Assembly (NCBI RefSeq): GCF_000613345.1
Contig: NZ_BAIS01000003.1
Location: 1 to 64,000 of the forward strand
From: Prevotella disiens JCM 6334 = ATCC 29426
GTDB taxonomy: Bacteria; Bacteroidota; Bacteroidia; Bacteroidales; Bacteroidaceae
Reading direction: 5' to 3'
DNA length: 64,000 nt
The notes under the pieces are model-generated. The model worked only from the letters and a program-made list of their open reading frames with translations, had not been told where the DNA came from and made no database searches. Positions 26,584 through 35,816 of this stretch are shown in pieces. Numbering within the stretch: the stretch's first letter is position 1; every line of letters begins with the position of its first letter. The position numbers and the translations under genes are program-made.

Positions 26584-28155
26584 TCAACGCTTCTTTGGAG
26601 TAAGTGTAATGAGTGGAACGACCATTTCTTCGATAGAAATTCCACCATGTTGGAACGTATCTTTGTAATAAGAAACGTAATAATTGTAGTTGTTTGGATA
26701 GGCAAAGAAATCGTTTCCAGTTGCAAAAACATAGGTTGTGCTAAGATTTGGAACAGGTAATTGTGCTTGACGTGGGTCTTTTATAACAAAGACTTCCTTT
26801 GGATTGTAATTCAAATTCTTGCCCAATTTGTAGCGCAAGTTGGTATTGGTGTTCCTATCGCCAATGATTTTCACAGGCTTAACAGTACGAATAGACCCAT
26901 GGTCGGTAGTCAAAATGATTTTGTAATTGCTTCTTGACAACTCACGGAACACGTCGGATAAAACATTATGCCTAAACCAACTCAAAGTTAAAGAACGGTA
27001 GGCACTTTCGTCGCTTGCCAATTCTCGAATCATTTTCATTTCGGTGCGTGCGTGCGAAAGCATGTCTATGAAATTCACAACCAATACATTCAAATCGTTT
27101 TGCTCCAAGTTTTTGAGTTGTTGCATAAACTTTTCTGCTCCACTCGAATTGTTTATTTTGTGGTAAGAGAACTTATCATGACGGCGGAAACGGTCGATTT
27201 GCGTTTGGATTAAAGGTCCTTCATTCAAGTTTTTCCCTTCCTCTTCGTCCTCATCAACCCAAAGTTCTGGATACATTTTAGCAATTTGCGCTGGCATTAA
27301 TCCACTAAAAATAGCATTTCTTGCGTATTGTGTTGCTGTTGGAATAATCGTCATATACAATTTTTCGTCTATGTCGTACAGCTCAGCAAGTTCCTCTGAC
27401 AGTATGCGCCATTGGTCGAAACGTAGGTTATCCACCACAATTAAAAAGACTTTATTGCCCTCATCAATCGTTGGGAATACTTGTTTTTTGAAAATATCGG
27501 GACTCATCAGTGGGCGAGAATCGTCTGTTTTGCCCTTTCCGTTGGTTGGTGCTACCCAATCTAAATAATGCTTTGCAATGTATTTAGCAAATCCATTATT
27601 GGCATCTTCCTTCTGCATAGTGAGCATTTCCGTCATATTGCTATCGGTACTGCTCAACTCTAATTCCCATTTCACCAATCGTTTGTAAACTTCCGCCCAA
27701 TCATTGAATGTTCTGCAATCGCTAATTTGCATTGCTAATTGCTGGTATTCTTGTTGGTACCCCGATTGTGTAACTTCGGTTACAATCTCTTTGCGGTGAA
27801 TATTTTTCTTTAAAGTAAGCAGAATTTGACTTGGATTGACAGGCTTTATCAAGTAATCGGCAATCTTAGAACCAATGGCTTGGTTCATAATATCCTCCTC
27901 TTCGCTCTTCGTTACCATAACGATAGGCGTTGCAGGTTGTATCTCTTTGAGTTTCTGCAAGGTTTCTAAGCCCGATAAGCCAGGCATTTGCTCGTCTAAA
28001 AGGACAAGGTCAAAGGTTTGTGTACGAAATTGGTCAATGGCATCAGCACCATTGCTGACGGTTACAACCTCATAACCTTTCTTTTCTAAAAAGATAATAT
28101 GGGCTTTTAAAAGCTCTATCTCATCGTCTACCCATAATAACAATCCATTTGTCAT
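26584..28155 (-). CDS. porX: Type IX secretion regulator PorX (response regulator with PglZ domain)
   Basis: A 523-residue protein starting MTNGLLLWVDDE. Its receiver domain (about 1-125) has the phosphorylation aspartate D54 (VLLDEQMPG), acidic D10/D11 and LIKPVNP. A linker of about 80 residues leads to an alkaline-phosphatase-like PglZ domain (VDNLRFDQWRIL, TTDHGSIR, HGGISIEEMVVPLI). In Porphyromonas, PorX with PorY controls T9SS genes and binds the T9SS motor; the PglZ domain is reported to hydrolyse oligonucleotides. The ATG at 28155 is chosen, since an earlier start would overlap porW and lacks receiver-domain homology. Confidence 0.95.
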   Translation of the reverse strand: MTNGLLLWVDDEIELLKAHIIFLEKKGYEVVTVSNGADAIDQFRTQTFDLVLLDEQMPGLSGLETLQKLKEIQPATPIVMVTKSEEEDIMNQAIGSKIADYLIKPVNPSQILLTLKKNIHRKEIVTEVTQSGYQQEYQQLAMQISDCRTFNDWAEVYKRLVKWELELSSTDSNMTEMLTMQKEDANNGFAKYIAKHYLDWVAPTNGKGKTDDSRPLMSPDIFKKQVFPTIDEGNKVFLIVVDNLRFDQWRILSEELAELYDIDEKLYMTIIPTATQYARNAIFSGLMPAQIAKMYPELWVDEDEEEGKNLNEGPLIQTQIDRFRRHDKFSYHKINNSSGAEKFMQQLKNLEQNDLNVLVVNFIDMLSHARTEMKMIRELASDESAYRSLTLSWFRHNVLSDVFRELSRSNYKIILTTDHGSIRTVKPVKIIGDRNTNTNLRYKLGKNLNYNPKEVFVIKDPRQAQLPVPNLSTTYVFATGNDFFAYPNNYNYYVSYYKDTFQHGGISIEEMVVPLITLTPKKR

Positions 28156-28222
28156 ATTGCGTTTTTTCCTTTCTTTATGTTTTATTTGCCACAACCCGTT
28201 AGTTCTTGTTGGGAAACTGCCT

Positions 28223-31200
28223 TTAGAAACCATCTAAATCGTAGTATTCGTCTTCAAAATCGTAATCGAGTGTTGTCTGATTTTCCTGCTTCTTTTCTTT
28301 ATTCTCGTCCTTTTTTGAATCGTCAGAGAAGTAAATATTTGGTCCATCAGGGGTTTGTTTCTTTGTTTCTTCCTTCTTTCCCGTTGTCTTTTTCTCTGTT
28401 GTAGCTTGCTTTTTAGACCCAGTTTTCGCTTTCTTTGGTTGCGCTTTTGGTTCGTCAATAGGCACTTCAAATGTTGTTTGTGGCACTGTTGGTTCAGGTT
28501 CCACTGGAATTACAAATGAATTGTCGTCTATTGGTACTGCCTTTTCTTCCTTTTTCTTGGTTGGTTTTGGCTGCCTCTTAGGTTCAACCTTCTGTGGTTC
28601 AGTCTTTGGAGCAACAGATTCTTCCATTGGAATAACCATTTCCGTGTTCTCAATCATGTTCTTTGGTTCTTCCTTCTTTGGAGTTTCAGGAACAGGAATA
28701 ACCATTTCCGTGTTCTCAACATTCTCTTTTGGTTTTTCTTGCTTCTTTTCTTCAGCAGGAATAACCATTTCGGTAGGTGCAGAAACGTCCTCTTTCGTTG
28801 TTTTTTCCTCCTCCATTGGAATTGTTATACCATTATCAACAGGTTCTATTTCGCCTTGTTCTTGCGCATTTAATTCAGCTTCTGTTGGATTTTTACTTTC
28901 TATTTCTTCTTGCAAATCACTTTCTATTTCTCGTGGTGTAGCAATTTCGGCAGGTTCAGACAATAGGTAACGTGATGTAACCTTTAGTGGAGCGAAATGC
29001 TTTGCATAGAAGTCTTCATAATCTTTGTAACTGAACGATTTGCCAATAAGTTGCAAGTTTTTATCGCTAATGATAATGGCTCGCGTGTCTTTGCTGATTT
29101 GTTCTGTTACGTTTCGGCTGCTAAAGAGTTGTCGTGCATATTGATAAGCCTCGTCAAAACTTCTGAAACCTGACAATTTCATTTGATGTAAGCCCTCAAT
29201 ATTCTCAATTTCTATTTCAAAATTGCGTACATAGAAACTCGTGAAATTAAACCTTGCCATTTCGAAAAGCAACTTGTTTTCCTTTAAAGAATCAGGGTTG
29301 TAAACTAACAAGAACTTGAAATCAATGTCTCTATCTGGCGAGAACTTCACTTGCTTGATACTATCACTATCGTTCAAAACATTGGTTCTGTAACTCCAAA
29401 CATCGCCTAAATCAAATTTACCATTTCTGATTTTCTTACCTGCTTGCACACCATTGACTATCATTCCAGCCATTTCACTAATGCGGCTTTGTGGGAACTT
29501 TTCGACAACTACCTTCATATCGCTCACGCAACCGTCTATATCGCCTTGATTTAACTTACTCAAACCACCGATAAACAAGAACTTATCACGGTTTGCACCC
29601 ATTGGAAAACGACTGTCGGAAATGCGTTTATTGCCACTAACCTCACTAAATCTGTTGTTTTTAAAGGCTTCGTATGTAGCTGCATAAAGCGAGTCTTCGA
29701 TGTGTTCGCCAAACTTTGCATTTTCTTTAAAGTATGGGTCGGTAAGCACAGCCGTCCATTGGCTCTTCGGATAGTTGGCTTTTAGTTTGTTGATATAGCT
29801 ATCTGCCAACTGCGGTTGATTCTTCCTCATGTAAAGTAAGTACAGATGGTAATAAACATCGTCCATTTCTTCATAGTCAGGATAGTTGTCGCTCACTCGT
29901 CGTAAGTTCTTTTCAGCCAATCGTAGGTTGTCCAATCTATCTTTGAAAATAACACCAGCATGATGCAAACCAGTCTCTAAAATCTTATTGCTTGCCTGCA
30001 TTTGCTCTTCTGTAAATGGTATTTGAGCCAAATAAAACTCTCTGCGGTGTGGGTCGTTCTGTACCGAATCGGTTTTACTTTCTATTGAATCTAAACGAGC
30101 TTCCTCCTTTGCTATGGAATCACGCTGCTCGTCTGTCCATTCCATGTTGTTGTTCATACCCCCGACAACGGTTTTATTAACACGCTGCCAGTTGTCTACG
30201 TTCTCACGTTTGCCCCATAGTTTCTGGAATTGTGCTTTACCTTGTTGCACAGCCATAGGGTTATAGAAATACCATGTGCCGTTTTCTTGCTGTTGGCTAC
30301 GTGGCATTGGTGTTGCCATGTTGGAATTATCAGCATTTGCACCCATTCCTTGGTTCTCAGCCATACGCTTTTCAGCATCTAATTCGGCTTGCTTGTTACG
30401 CTCTTCCTTTTCCTTTTTCTTAAGCGCATCTATCACTCTGTCGATGGTTGCCAATCGTTCTGGTTCAGAACATTTGGCTAAATGCTGCAAAGAATCTTGC
30501 AATTCTATCGCCTCTGTATGCGGGGTCAAATCGTCCAATACCTTTGCGCGATTAGAAAGTTGTTCGTAATCTTTTCGGTCTTTGTCTAAAAGTCCGAGTG
30601 CTTCATTGTAACATCTATGTGCATCGCTAAATTTTTCCTTTGTCCAATATAAATCGCCAAGATGTAAAAGCAGAACACCCTTTTCTACACCGCCCCGAGT
30701 AGCCTTTTTATTGCCTTGCTCGTAAGCCGAAATAGCGTTCAATGTATCTTTATCCGCCAAATAAATATTACCCATTGCGTAATATACTTGGTCTAAATAA
30801 TCCTTATTCTTGTCCGATGCCGCCATTCGTTTTAGTCGACTCACCATTTGTTTGGTTTGTCCTGCTGCCATTACTTCTGTTGCAGCTATGCGTGCATTAA
30901 ATTCTAATTCGTAAGGAGGGTTGGCTTTAATGACGTGTTTAAACGAATTGTAAGCAGCTTCTTTATTACCCAAAGCAGCTTGCAATTGCCCCATTAAGTA
31001 CCACTCTCTTGCTTTTTGCTTCTTGCGCATCTCGTGTTTGATGACTTTTTGCAAGTAGGGTACAGCTTTTTCAAATTCGCCTGTGTGGATATAATAGTCA
31101 GCGTAAGTGTAATTCCATTCTCTCACTGCACGCCAATCTAACGAATCACGCTTCATATTTCGGATTACATCTTCCGCATCGTAAAGCCAACCTGCCTCAA

Positions 31201-31753
31201 TATACGATTTTGCCAACCACGCACGCGCTTTTCCATAGATAGCTGGTTGCGTTTTATACAATCGGCTCATGTAGGAAAACGTTGTTGCGGCATCTTCAAA
31301 AGCTCCTTTATAGAATTGAGAACGCCCCATGAGCATCCATGCTTTCCATATAAAAGGGTTGTATTCCTTACGATTCAACCATTCTATATCTTTTTCTGTT
31401 TTGCGTCTTGATTTATTCCATTCAGGTTTTTTCTTTATACTGTGTCGGGCAATGGCTTTCTCTGCTTTTTCAATAGCACGCTCATAGTTACCTTTTCCTA
31501 AATCTTTGCTTGATTTATTGCCTACGGTATAGAGTGGAATTATTTCTGTAAAGTTATCCTTATTGCCGTTTTCTTTTTCCAAAGATGCATCGATGTAGGC
31601 TTGCGCTCCATTATAATAGGTGTTGTATTTGGCATTAAAAGAGTGCCACCAACGCGATTGCGAGGTGTTATTTTTGGTAGAACAACTTACGATAACTAAT
31701 AAAATGCTTGCTACCAAAAGGGCTGTAAAATATTTTGCGTAACTTATCTTCAC
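28223..31753 (-). CDS. porW: Type IX secretion lipoprotein PorW/SprE (TPR)
   Basis: A 1176-residue TPR lipoprotein. The lipobox is IVSC (cysteine 24) and the family start reads RWWHSFNAKYNTYYNGAQAY. TPR-like repeats cover about 130-420, with another repeat region around 600-850. The last 250 residues are low-complexity Lys/Glu/Pro with three TEMVIP repeats followed by basic stretches. PorW/SprE is an outer-membrane lipoprotein required for type IX secretion. The gene ends 67 bases before porX on the same strand, making porW-porX-tsaE a likely operon. The extended tail is unusual and may be under little constraint. Confidence 0.9.
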   Translation of the reverse strand: MKISYAKYFTALLVASILLVIVSCSTKNNTSQSRWWHSFNAKYNTYYNGAQAYIDASLEKENGNKDNFTEIIPLYTVGNKSSKDLGKGNYERAIEKAEKAIARHSIKKKPEWNKSRRKTEKDIEWLNRKEYNPFIWKAWMLMGRSQFYKGAFEDAATTFSYMSRLYKTQPAIYGKARAWLAKSYIEAGWLYDAEDVIRNMKRDSLDWRAVREWNYTYADYYIHTGEFEKAVPYLQKVIKHEMRKKQKAREWYLMGQLQAALGNKEAAYNSFKHVIKANPPYELEFNARIAATEVMAAGQTKQMVSRLKRMAASDKNKDYLDQVYYAMGNIYLADKDTLNAISAYEQGNKKATRGGVEKGVLLLHLGDLYWTKEKFSDAHRCYNEALGLLDKDRKDYEQLSNRAKVLDDLTPHTEAIELQDSLQHLAKCSEPERLATIDRVIDALKKKEKEERNKQAELDAEKRMAENQGMGANADNSNMATPMPRSQQQENGTWYFYNPMAVQQGKAQFQKLWGKRENVDNWQRVNKTVVGGMNNNMEWTDEQRDSIAKEEARLDSIESKTDSVQNDPHRREFYLAQIPFTEEQMQASNKILETGLHHAGVIFKDRLDNLRLAEKNLRRVSDNYPDYEEMDDVYYHLYLLYMRKNQPQLADSYINKLKANYPKSQWTAVLTDPYFKENAKFGEHIEDSLYAATYEAFKNNRFSEVSGNKRISDSRFPMGANRDKFLFIGGLSKLNQGDIDGCVSDMKVVVEKFPQSRISEMAGMIVNGVQAGKKIRNGKFDLGDVWSYRTNVLNDSDSIKQVKFSPDRDIDFKFLLVYNPDSLKENKLLFEMARFNFTSFYVRNFEIEIENIEGLHQMKLSGFRSFDEAYQYARQLFSSRNVTEQISKDTRAIIISDKNLQLIGKSFSYKDYEDFYAKHFAPLKVTSRYLLSEPAEIATPREIESDLQEEIESKNPTEAELNAQEQGEIEPVDNGITIPMEEEKTTKEDVSAPTEMVIPAEEKKQEKPKENVENTEMVIPVPETPKKEEPKNMIENTEMVIPMEESVAPKTEPQKVEPKRQPKPTKKKEEKAVPIDDNSFVIPVEPEPTVPQTTFEVPIDEPKAQPKKAKTGSKKQATTEKKTTGKKEETKKQTPDGPNIYFSDDSKKDENKEKKQENQTTLDYDFEDEYYDLDGF

Positions 31754-31823
31754 GTTATAATAAACTCTAAGTGCCTTGCTTTATTGTCTTTTAAGCGAAA
31801 TACTTCACTACTTCATTTCCATT

Positions 31824-32219
31824 TTACCCTTCAATCATGGCGATGAGTTCGTCTTTTATTTGATTGGGAACATTTATTCCTCGTAGAATCAAACTTCTAT
31901 TCCACCCCTTAGCCTCCTCTGGACACATGGTGTAGAGTATTTCCGAAAATTCTTCCGCTTCTTTGTCAGTATATTCTGTAGCCTCTCTCCCTTTGAAACG
32001 GTCTAATTCTTCATCGTCATAATATTCTATGGGCTTTGTGGCAGCTTCCATTGTACACGTTTGTTCGCAACTTTCATCTATGCCTATACAGGTGGAACAA
32101 TCGCCTGAAGCATGATTTATCACATCTTCTTCGCCTTTTTGTCGGTTCAGAAGGGTAGCGATACCTACCAATGCTCCCATGCCTAAAATGGCTAACAAAC
32201 CTATTATAATAATGTCCAT
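31824..32219 (-). CDS. Membrane-anchored protein with a Cys motif, unknown function
   Basis: A 131-residue protein: an N-terminal membrane helix (about 3-23, IIIIGLLAILGMGALVGIA), then a cysteine cluster (CSTCIGIDESCEQTC), an acidic segment, and a helical C-terminal part (FSEILYTMCPEEAKGWNRSL). The CxxC...CxxxC pattern could bind a metal or form disulfides. I do not recognise the family. It lies 19 bases downstream of aroA and 70 bases before porW on the same strand. Confidence 0.68.
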   Translation of the reverse strand: MDIIIIGLLAILGMGALVGIATLLNRQKGEEDVINHASGDCSTCIGIDESCEQTCTMEAATKPIEYYDDEELDRFKGREATEYTDKEAEEFSEILYTMCPEEAKGWNRSLILRGINVPNQIKDELIAMIEG

Positions 32220-32238
32220 TCGTTTTTCTTCTTTGTTT

Positions 32239-33492
32239 TTATTCTATCTCTTCGATTTCAAACCCTACATTGCGCAACTCGTTCCAAAAGTTGGGATAGG
32301 ATTTTGATACCACTTCTGGATTGTTAATAGTGAGTTCGCCCAACTTAACGCTGAGCGGAGCAAATGCCATTGCCATGCGATGGTCTTTGTAAGTGTCAAT
32401 AACGATAGATTTTTCAGCTTCACAACGTTCTCCGTCCCATATTATTTCAGAGTCGTTGCTATCGTGCAAGACATATCCCAACTTTGTCATTTCCATTTTC
32501 ATAGCCTCTATGCGGTCGGTTTCTTTCAGTTTCAAACTGCTCAATCCCATAAACTTGAACGGAATATTCATAACACAACAAGTGGCTATCATTGTTTGCG
32601 CTAAGTCGGGTTGATTTTTGAAATCATATTCTAATCGTGGCAACATTCGTTGTTGCTTGCAAATGGTAACTTCAGTAAGTTCATCTTTCTCCTTATCAGC
32701 GAAACTTGTTTTAATACCAAGCAGGGAGAAAATATATTTCACCGCAGAATCGCCTTGACGTGAACCATTCTTCAACCCTTTGAACGTGATGTACGAATCG
32801 GTATCGTTTAGTAAAGTAATGATAGCATACCAATAGCTTGCTGCCGTCCAATCGTTTTCTATCGTGTAACTTCTTTCCTTATATTTCGTTGGACGAATAG
32901 TGATAGTATCCACGTCTGTCCATTCTGCATCAGCACCATATTCGTGCATCAAATGAAGGGTTAAATCGATGTATGGACGAGAAATAATGTTGCCTAATAA
33001 CTTCAATTCTAAACCTTTTTTCAATGTGGGAGCTATCATCATCAATGCCGAAATGTATTGCGAACTAACATTGCCCTCAATTTCTACACGACCACCCATG
33101 AGCTTTTTACCTTTAATACGGAGGGGAGGAAAGCCCTCTTTTTCTGTGTATTCCACTTCAGCACCGAGAAATCTTAACGCATCAACCAATATTTTAATAG
33201 GTCTTTGCTTCATTCTTTCAGTTCCCGTAATGACGTGTTCACCTTCCGAAGCAGCGAGGAAAGCCGTCATAAAGCGCATTGCTGTCCCTGCTGCCATAAT
33301 ATCAATTTCGTAGGGTTGCTGCTTAAAAGCTTTGCATATAACCTTTGTGTCGTCGCAGGTAGAAATATTTTCAGGCCATTTGTTGCTCCCTGTTAGTGCA
33401 TTGATAATGAGCGCTCTGTTGCTAATACTCTTCGATGCAGGCAAGTCAATGTTTGCCTCAATGTGATGTGGTGGTTTTATTTTGTATTGCAT
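32239..33492 (-). CDS. aroA: 3-phosphoshikimate 1-carboxyvinyltransferase (EPSP synthase)
   Basis: A 417-residue EPSP synthase. Typical segments in order: LPASKSISNRALIINALTG, GTAMRFMTAFLA, GNVSSQYISALMMIAPTL, NDWTAASYWYAI, LKETDRIEAMKMEMTKLG and DHRMAMAFAPL. It joins shikimate-3-phosphate and PEP in the sixth step of aromatic amino acid synthesis. First gene of a leftward run that continues into the Cys-motif protein and possibly porW. Confidence 0.97.
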   Translation of the reverse strand: MQYKIKPPHHIEANIDLPASKSISNRALIINALTGSNKWPENISTCDDTKVICKAFKQQPYEIDIMAAGTAMRFMTAFLAASEGEHVITGTERMKQRPIKILVDALRFLGAEVEYTEKEGFPPLRIKGKKLMGGRVEIEGNVSSQYISALMMIAPTLKKGLELKLLGNIISRPYIDLTLHLMHEYGADAEWTDVDTITIRPTKYKERSYTIENDWTAASYWYAIITLLNDTDSYITFKGLKNGSRQGDSAVKYIFSLLGIKTSFADKEKDELTEVTICKQQRMLPRLEYDFKNQPDLAQTMIATCCVMNIPFKFMGLSSLKLKETDRIEAMKMEMTKLGYVLHDSNDSEIIWDGERCEAEKSIVIDTYKDHRMAMAFAPLSVKLGELTINNPEVVSKSYPNFWNELRNVGFEIEEIE

Positions 33493-33599
33493 TCTTTTTT
33501 CTTCTTTCTTTTTTTGTGTGGACTTTTATTCAAGCCCCACTTTTATTTCATACAAAAATACGAATAAAGTTGGGAACAAGTGAAAAACAACTCTAAAAG

Positions 33600-33631
33600 T
33601 TTGCTAATGTCTTAAAAAGTGAGTAAATTTG
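33600..33631 (+). promoter_or_regulatory. tRNA-Pro promoter
   Basis: TTTG (33600-33603), a 20-base spacer and TAAATTTG (33624-33631) match the Bacteroidetes consensus; transcription would start about 12 bases before the mature tRNA. Confidence 0.65.
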
Positions 33632-33647
33632 CATTATAATTCAATCA

Positions 33648-33721
33648 CGAGATGTAGTTCAGTTGGTTAGAATGCTGGTCTGGGGGACCAGTGGTCGGGC
33701 GTTCGAGTCGCCTCATCTCGA
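33648..33721 (+). tRNA. tRNA-Pro (GGG anticodon)
   Basis: A full cloverleaf: acceptor CGAGATG pairs with CATCTCG; the anticodon stem CTGGT/ACCAG closes the loop CTGGGGG, giving anticodon GGG; the T arm contains GTTCGAGTC. The discriminator is A at 33721 and CCA is not encoded. Confidence 0.95.
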
Positions 33722-33724
33722 CTT

Positions 33725-33750
33725 AAACAGTAAGGATTTCCTTGCTGTTT
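33725..33750 (+). terminator. tRNA-Pro terminator
   Basis: AAACAGTAAGGA and TCCTTGCTGTTT pair (one G-T) with a two-base loop, followed by TTTT. Confidence 0.75.
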
Positions 33751-33819
33751 TTTGCAAAAATATTGCCAATAAGTGTAAAATGAACTTGCTTTCTTTGTAG
33801 AGCGTGCCTTTTCGCAAAA

Positions 33820-33891
33820 GGGTTACGATTTTCCACCCCATACATTATTTGTTTGTGGGTTACGATTCCCCCCCATACATTATTTGCTTGT
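33820..33891. repeat. 37-bp tandem duplication
   Basis: GGGTTACGATT..CC(A)CCCCATACATTATTTG(T/C)TTGT occurs at 33820-33856 and again at 33857-33891, the second copy slightly shorter in its C-run. Confidence 0.75.
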
Positions 33892-34122
33892 GCGGAACGG
33901 AAAGACGAGTTGTTGAGCTTGCAAAAAACTCTGCCCCTACTGCTGCCTGCTCTGGCAAATTGCAGAGGATAGTTATCTTTTGCAAAGTTAGCAAAAGCAA
34001 TCACTATTTGCAAGCCTTTGCTGTGTAGTTCGCTGTATGCAAACTTCTTTTTCTCTTCTCGAAAGTTTTTAAATATAAGGTAAGAATATGTCTGTCTTAC
34101 CGAAAATATCTGCCAAAGGGGC

Positions 34123-34168
34123 TAATTATCCGATAATTTTCACCCTCTATGGGGTAAATTATCGGATA
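34123..34168. repeat. Inverted repeat ATTATCCGATAATT / AATTATCGGATAT
   Basis: The left arm near 34125-34138 is itself almost palindromic, and the right arm lies near 34156-34168. It could be a terminator for the minus-strand genes ending at 34178 and 34421. Confidence 0.4.
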
Positions 34169-34177
34169 TTTTTCCCT

Positions 34178-34390
34178 TTACACTGCGTAAAGCGTTTGTT
34201 GCAAGTTTAAATAAAGGCTACTAATGGTTTGCGGATTGCCTAATTTCTTGACAGCATCAGCGGTTGAACCATATTTCTTTCTTAGGAAATGAGGGAGGTT
34301 ATCTCGATAAAGCTCCATTGATCTACGGGCAATATAGTGGTTTAAAACATATTTTGCAAACTCCACTTGCTCTTCCGAAAACTCGAAAGT
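34178..34390 (-). pseudogene. C-terminal remnant, possibly of an HsdR-like helicase/restriction subunit
   Basis: An open stretch of about 70 residues without a proper start: FEFSEEQVEFAKYVLNHY...LPHFLRKKYGSTADAVKKLG...LYLNLQQTLYAV. The pattern of aromatic and leucine residues, KY followed by DA..LG and a final Q..LY, resembles the C-terminal end of type I restriction R subunits. This is a weak, remembered likeness. It immediately follows the SUFU-domain gene, whose last codons it overlaps. Confidence 0.35.
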
Positions 34391-34420
34391 GGGGAATTTT
34401 TCGAGGGGTTGAATTGTGCT

Positions 34421-35737
34421 TTATTTTTTAGTAGGATACATTGTAACTACATTTGCACCTTTTTTGTGGCGTTCAAAGTGGGAAATTAGCGCATTGGTAT
34501 AGTGCTTTTCTTTCACATCAAGGGTTTCTTCGTCCAATTTTATAATGTCCAATTCCATGTATTTCTTCATAAAGTCGGCAGGTGAATTGTGCCCAAGATA
34601 GTCTAATTCTTCGGTTGTTATCGGCATAACTTGGTGGAATTGAATGGTGCGACCGCCTATATTGGCATACGTTTCATTAGGAACGTCGGGTAAAGGGCAA
34701 AGTATCAACACGCCGAAGAAGTCGGTTGAGGGGTCGAAAGATACTTCTGTGTCGTCCCCAGCGTTAAAACTCATGGTGTCGCCCAACTGGAATTGGAAGT
34801 TGTCGAAGGTGTCATGACCAATCCCATTGAGTACTCTTATCGGCCAATAATTACTTTCTTTCTCTAATGCTTCGGCAGAAAGATTCCAATCGGCAGGCAA
34901 ATACATGACGTATTCGTAGTGTTCGATGAGCGAATCGTGTTCTTCACCACAATTCAGCACCTCTTCCCCTTCTTTAGAACGTTTGTATTCTTCCGAATTT
35001 CTTACTCTATAAGTGCCTGCCCCAAGGGTGCATAGTGTCCAATAATTGCGTGTCTTTGTTGGCGGAATGACCATAATATCAATAGGTTGCTCCCTATTTA
35101 AGGTGTCACGGAATATATCGGTTGGCTTGCCGAATCGTTCTATAACAAAGTCTTTTATTTCATCTAACTCTTGATTGGCATAAACGGAAGGCAAATTCTT
35201 AATTTCCTGTTTCTCTTCGAGTTGCATATACGACACAATATTGCCCAAAACACGTTCTGTATCTTCGGTAATCAAATAGATAATGCCAATTTCAGACGTT
35301 TCTTCCAACTCGAAATAGACGTAATCTTTGCTTAAATAAATGTCTTTTATCTGCGAATAAGGGGTGGTAATGTATCGGATAAGTGTACCATCGTCTGCTG
35401 TTATGTAGAGCGAGATGCCGTCTTCGTCCATACGATAAGTAAAGGTTTTGATAGCCTTATAAACTTTTCGGTAGGTGTAGAAGTAATAAATGTTGAGTCC
35501 AAACAGTGCTAAAAGAAATCCCAATACGCCCCAAAGTGTCCCTAAACGCAAATAAGATAAGCCAAAAAGGAGCCAAATAAAATTGGTCAAAGCCATGCGT
35601 TTAGGCTGTTGTCTCCACAATCCTAAAACCGCACGAGGCACAAACCACCACAACGATTTATTGCATTGGTTTACAACGGGTTCTGGTCTACCATGGATAA
35701 GTAGTTTAAGTGCTTCGTCTTTCGTTATATGTTTCAT
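34421..35737 (-). CDS. Suppressor-of-fused domain protein with membrane-anchored N-terminus
   Basis: A 438-residue protein with two parts. The N-terminal part (about 1-190) has two membrane helices (LTNFIWLLFGLSYLRLG, GVLGFLLALFGLNIYYFYT) and a YcxB-like domain (YITTPYSQIKDIYLSKDYVYFEL). The C-terminal part (about 200-430) matches bacterial SUFU domains: IDIMVIPPTKTRNYWTLCTLGAG, YEYVMYLPADWNL, YWPIRVLNGIG, FFGVLILCPLPD, FHQVMPITTEELDYL. Bacterial SUFU proteins are often immunity proteins of polymorphic toxins. No toxin gene is adjacent, so the role here is unknown. Confidence 0.78.
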   Translation of the reverse strand: MKHITKDEALKLLIHGRPEPVVNQCNKSLWWFVPRAVLGLWRQQPKRMALTNFIWLLFGLSYLRLGTLWGVLGFLLALFGLNIYYFYTYRKVYKAIKTFTYRMDEDGISLYITADDGTLIRYITTPYSQIKDIYLSKDYVYFELEETSEIGIIYLITEDTERVLGNIVSYMQLEEKQEIKNLPSVYANQELDEIKDFVIERFGKPTDIFRDTLNREQPIDIMVIPPTKTRNYWTLCTLGAGTYRVRNSEEYKRSKEGEEVLNCGEEHDSLIEHYEYVMYLPADWNLSAEALEKESNYWPIRVLNGIGHDTFDNFQFQLGDTMSFNAGDDTEVSFDPSTDFFGVLILCPLPDVPNETYANIGGRTIQFHQVMPITTEELDYLGHNSPADFMKKYMELDIIKLDEETLDVKEKHYTNALISHFERHKKGANVVTMYPTKK

Positions 35738-35816
35738 TGCGAAACCACAACTTAGCAGATTATTTTAGGGGCAAAAAGAACGTTCTATGGGTAGTAACGT
35801 TCTTTCTACGTTGTAT

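Larger units (their letters stand above)
33722..34177. other. Decayed stretch downstream of tRNA-Pro
   Basis: No intact gene is seen in these 456 bases. They hold a 37-bp tandem repeat, a palindromic pair at 34123-34168, and short stretches that look like former coding sequence but carry no recognisable domain. No integrase gene or copy of the tRNA 3' end was found. Confidence 0.5.

Noticed and set aside
33648-33721. tRNA-Pro as an attachment site of a mobile island
   Set aside because: No integrase and no repeat of the tRNA 3' end were found in the following 700 bases.
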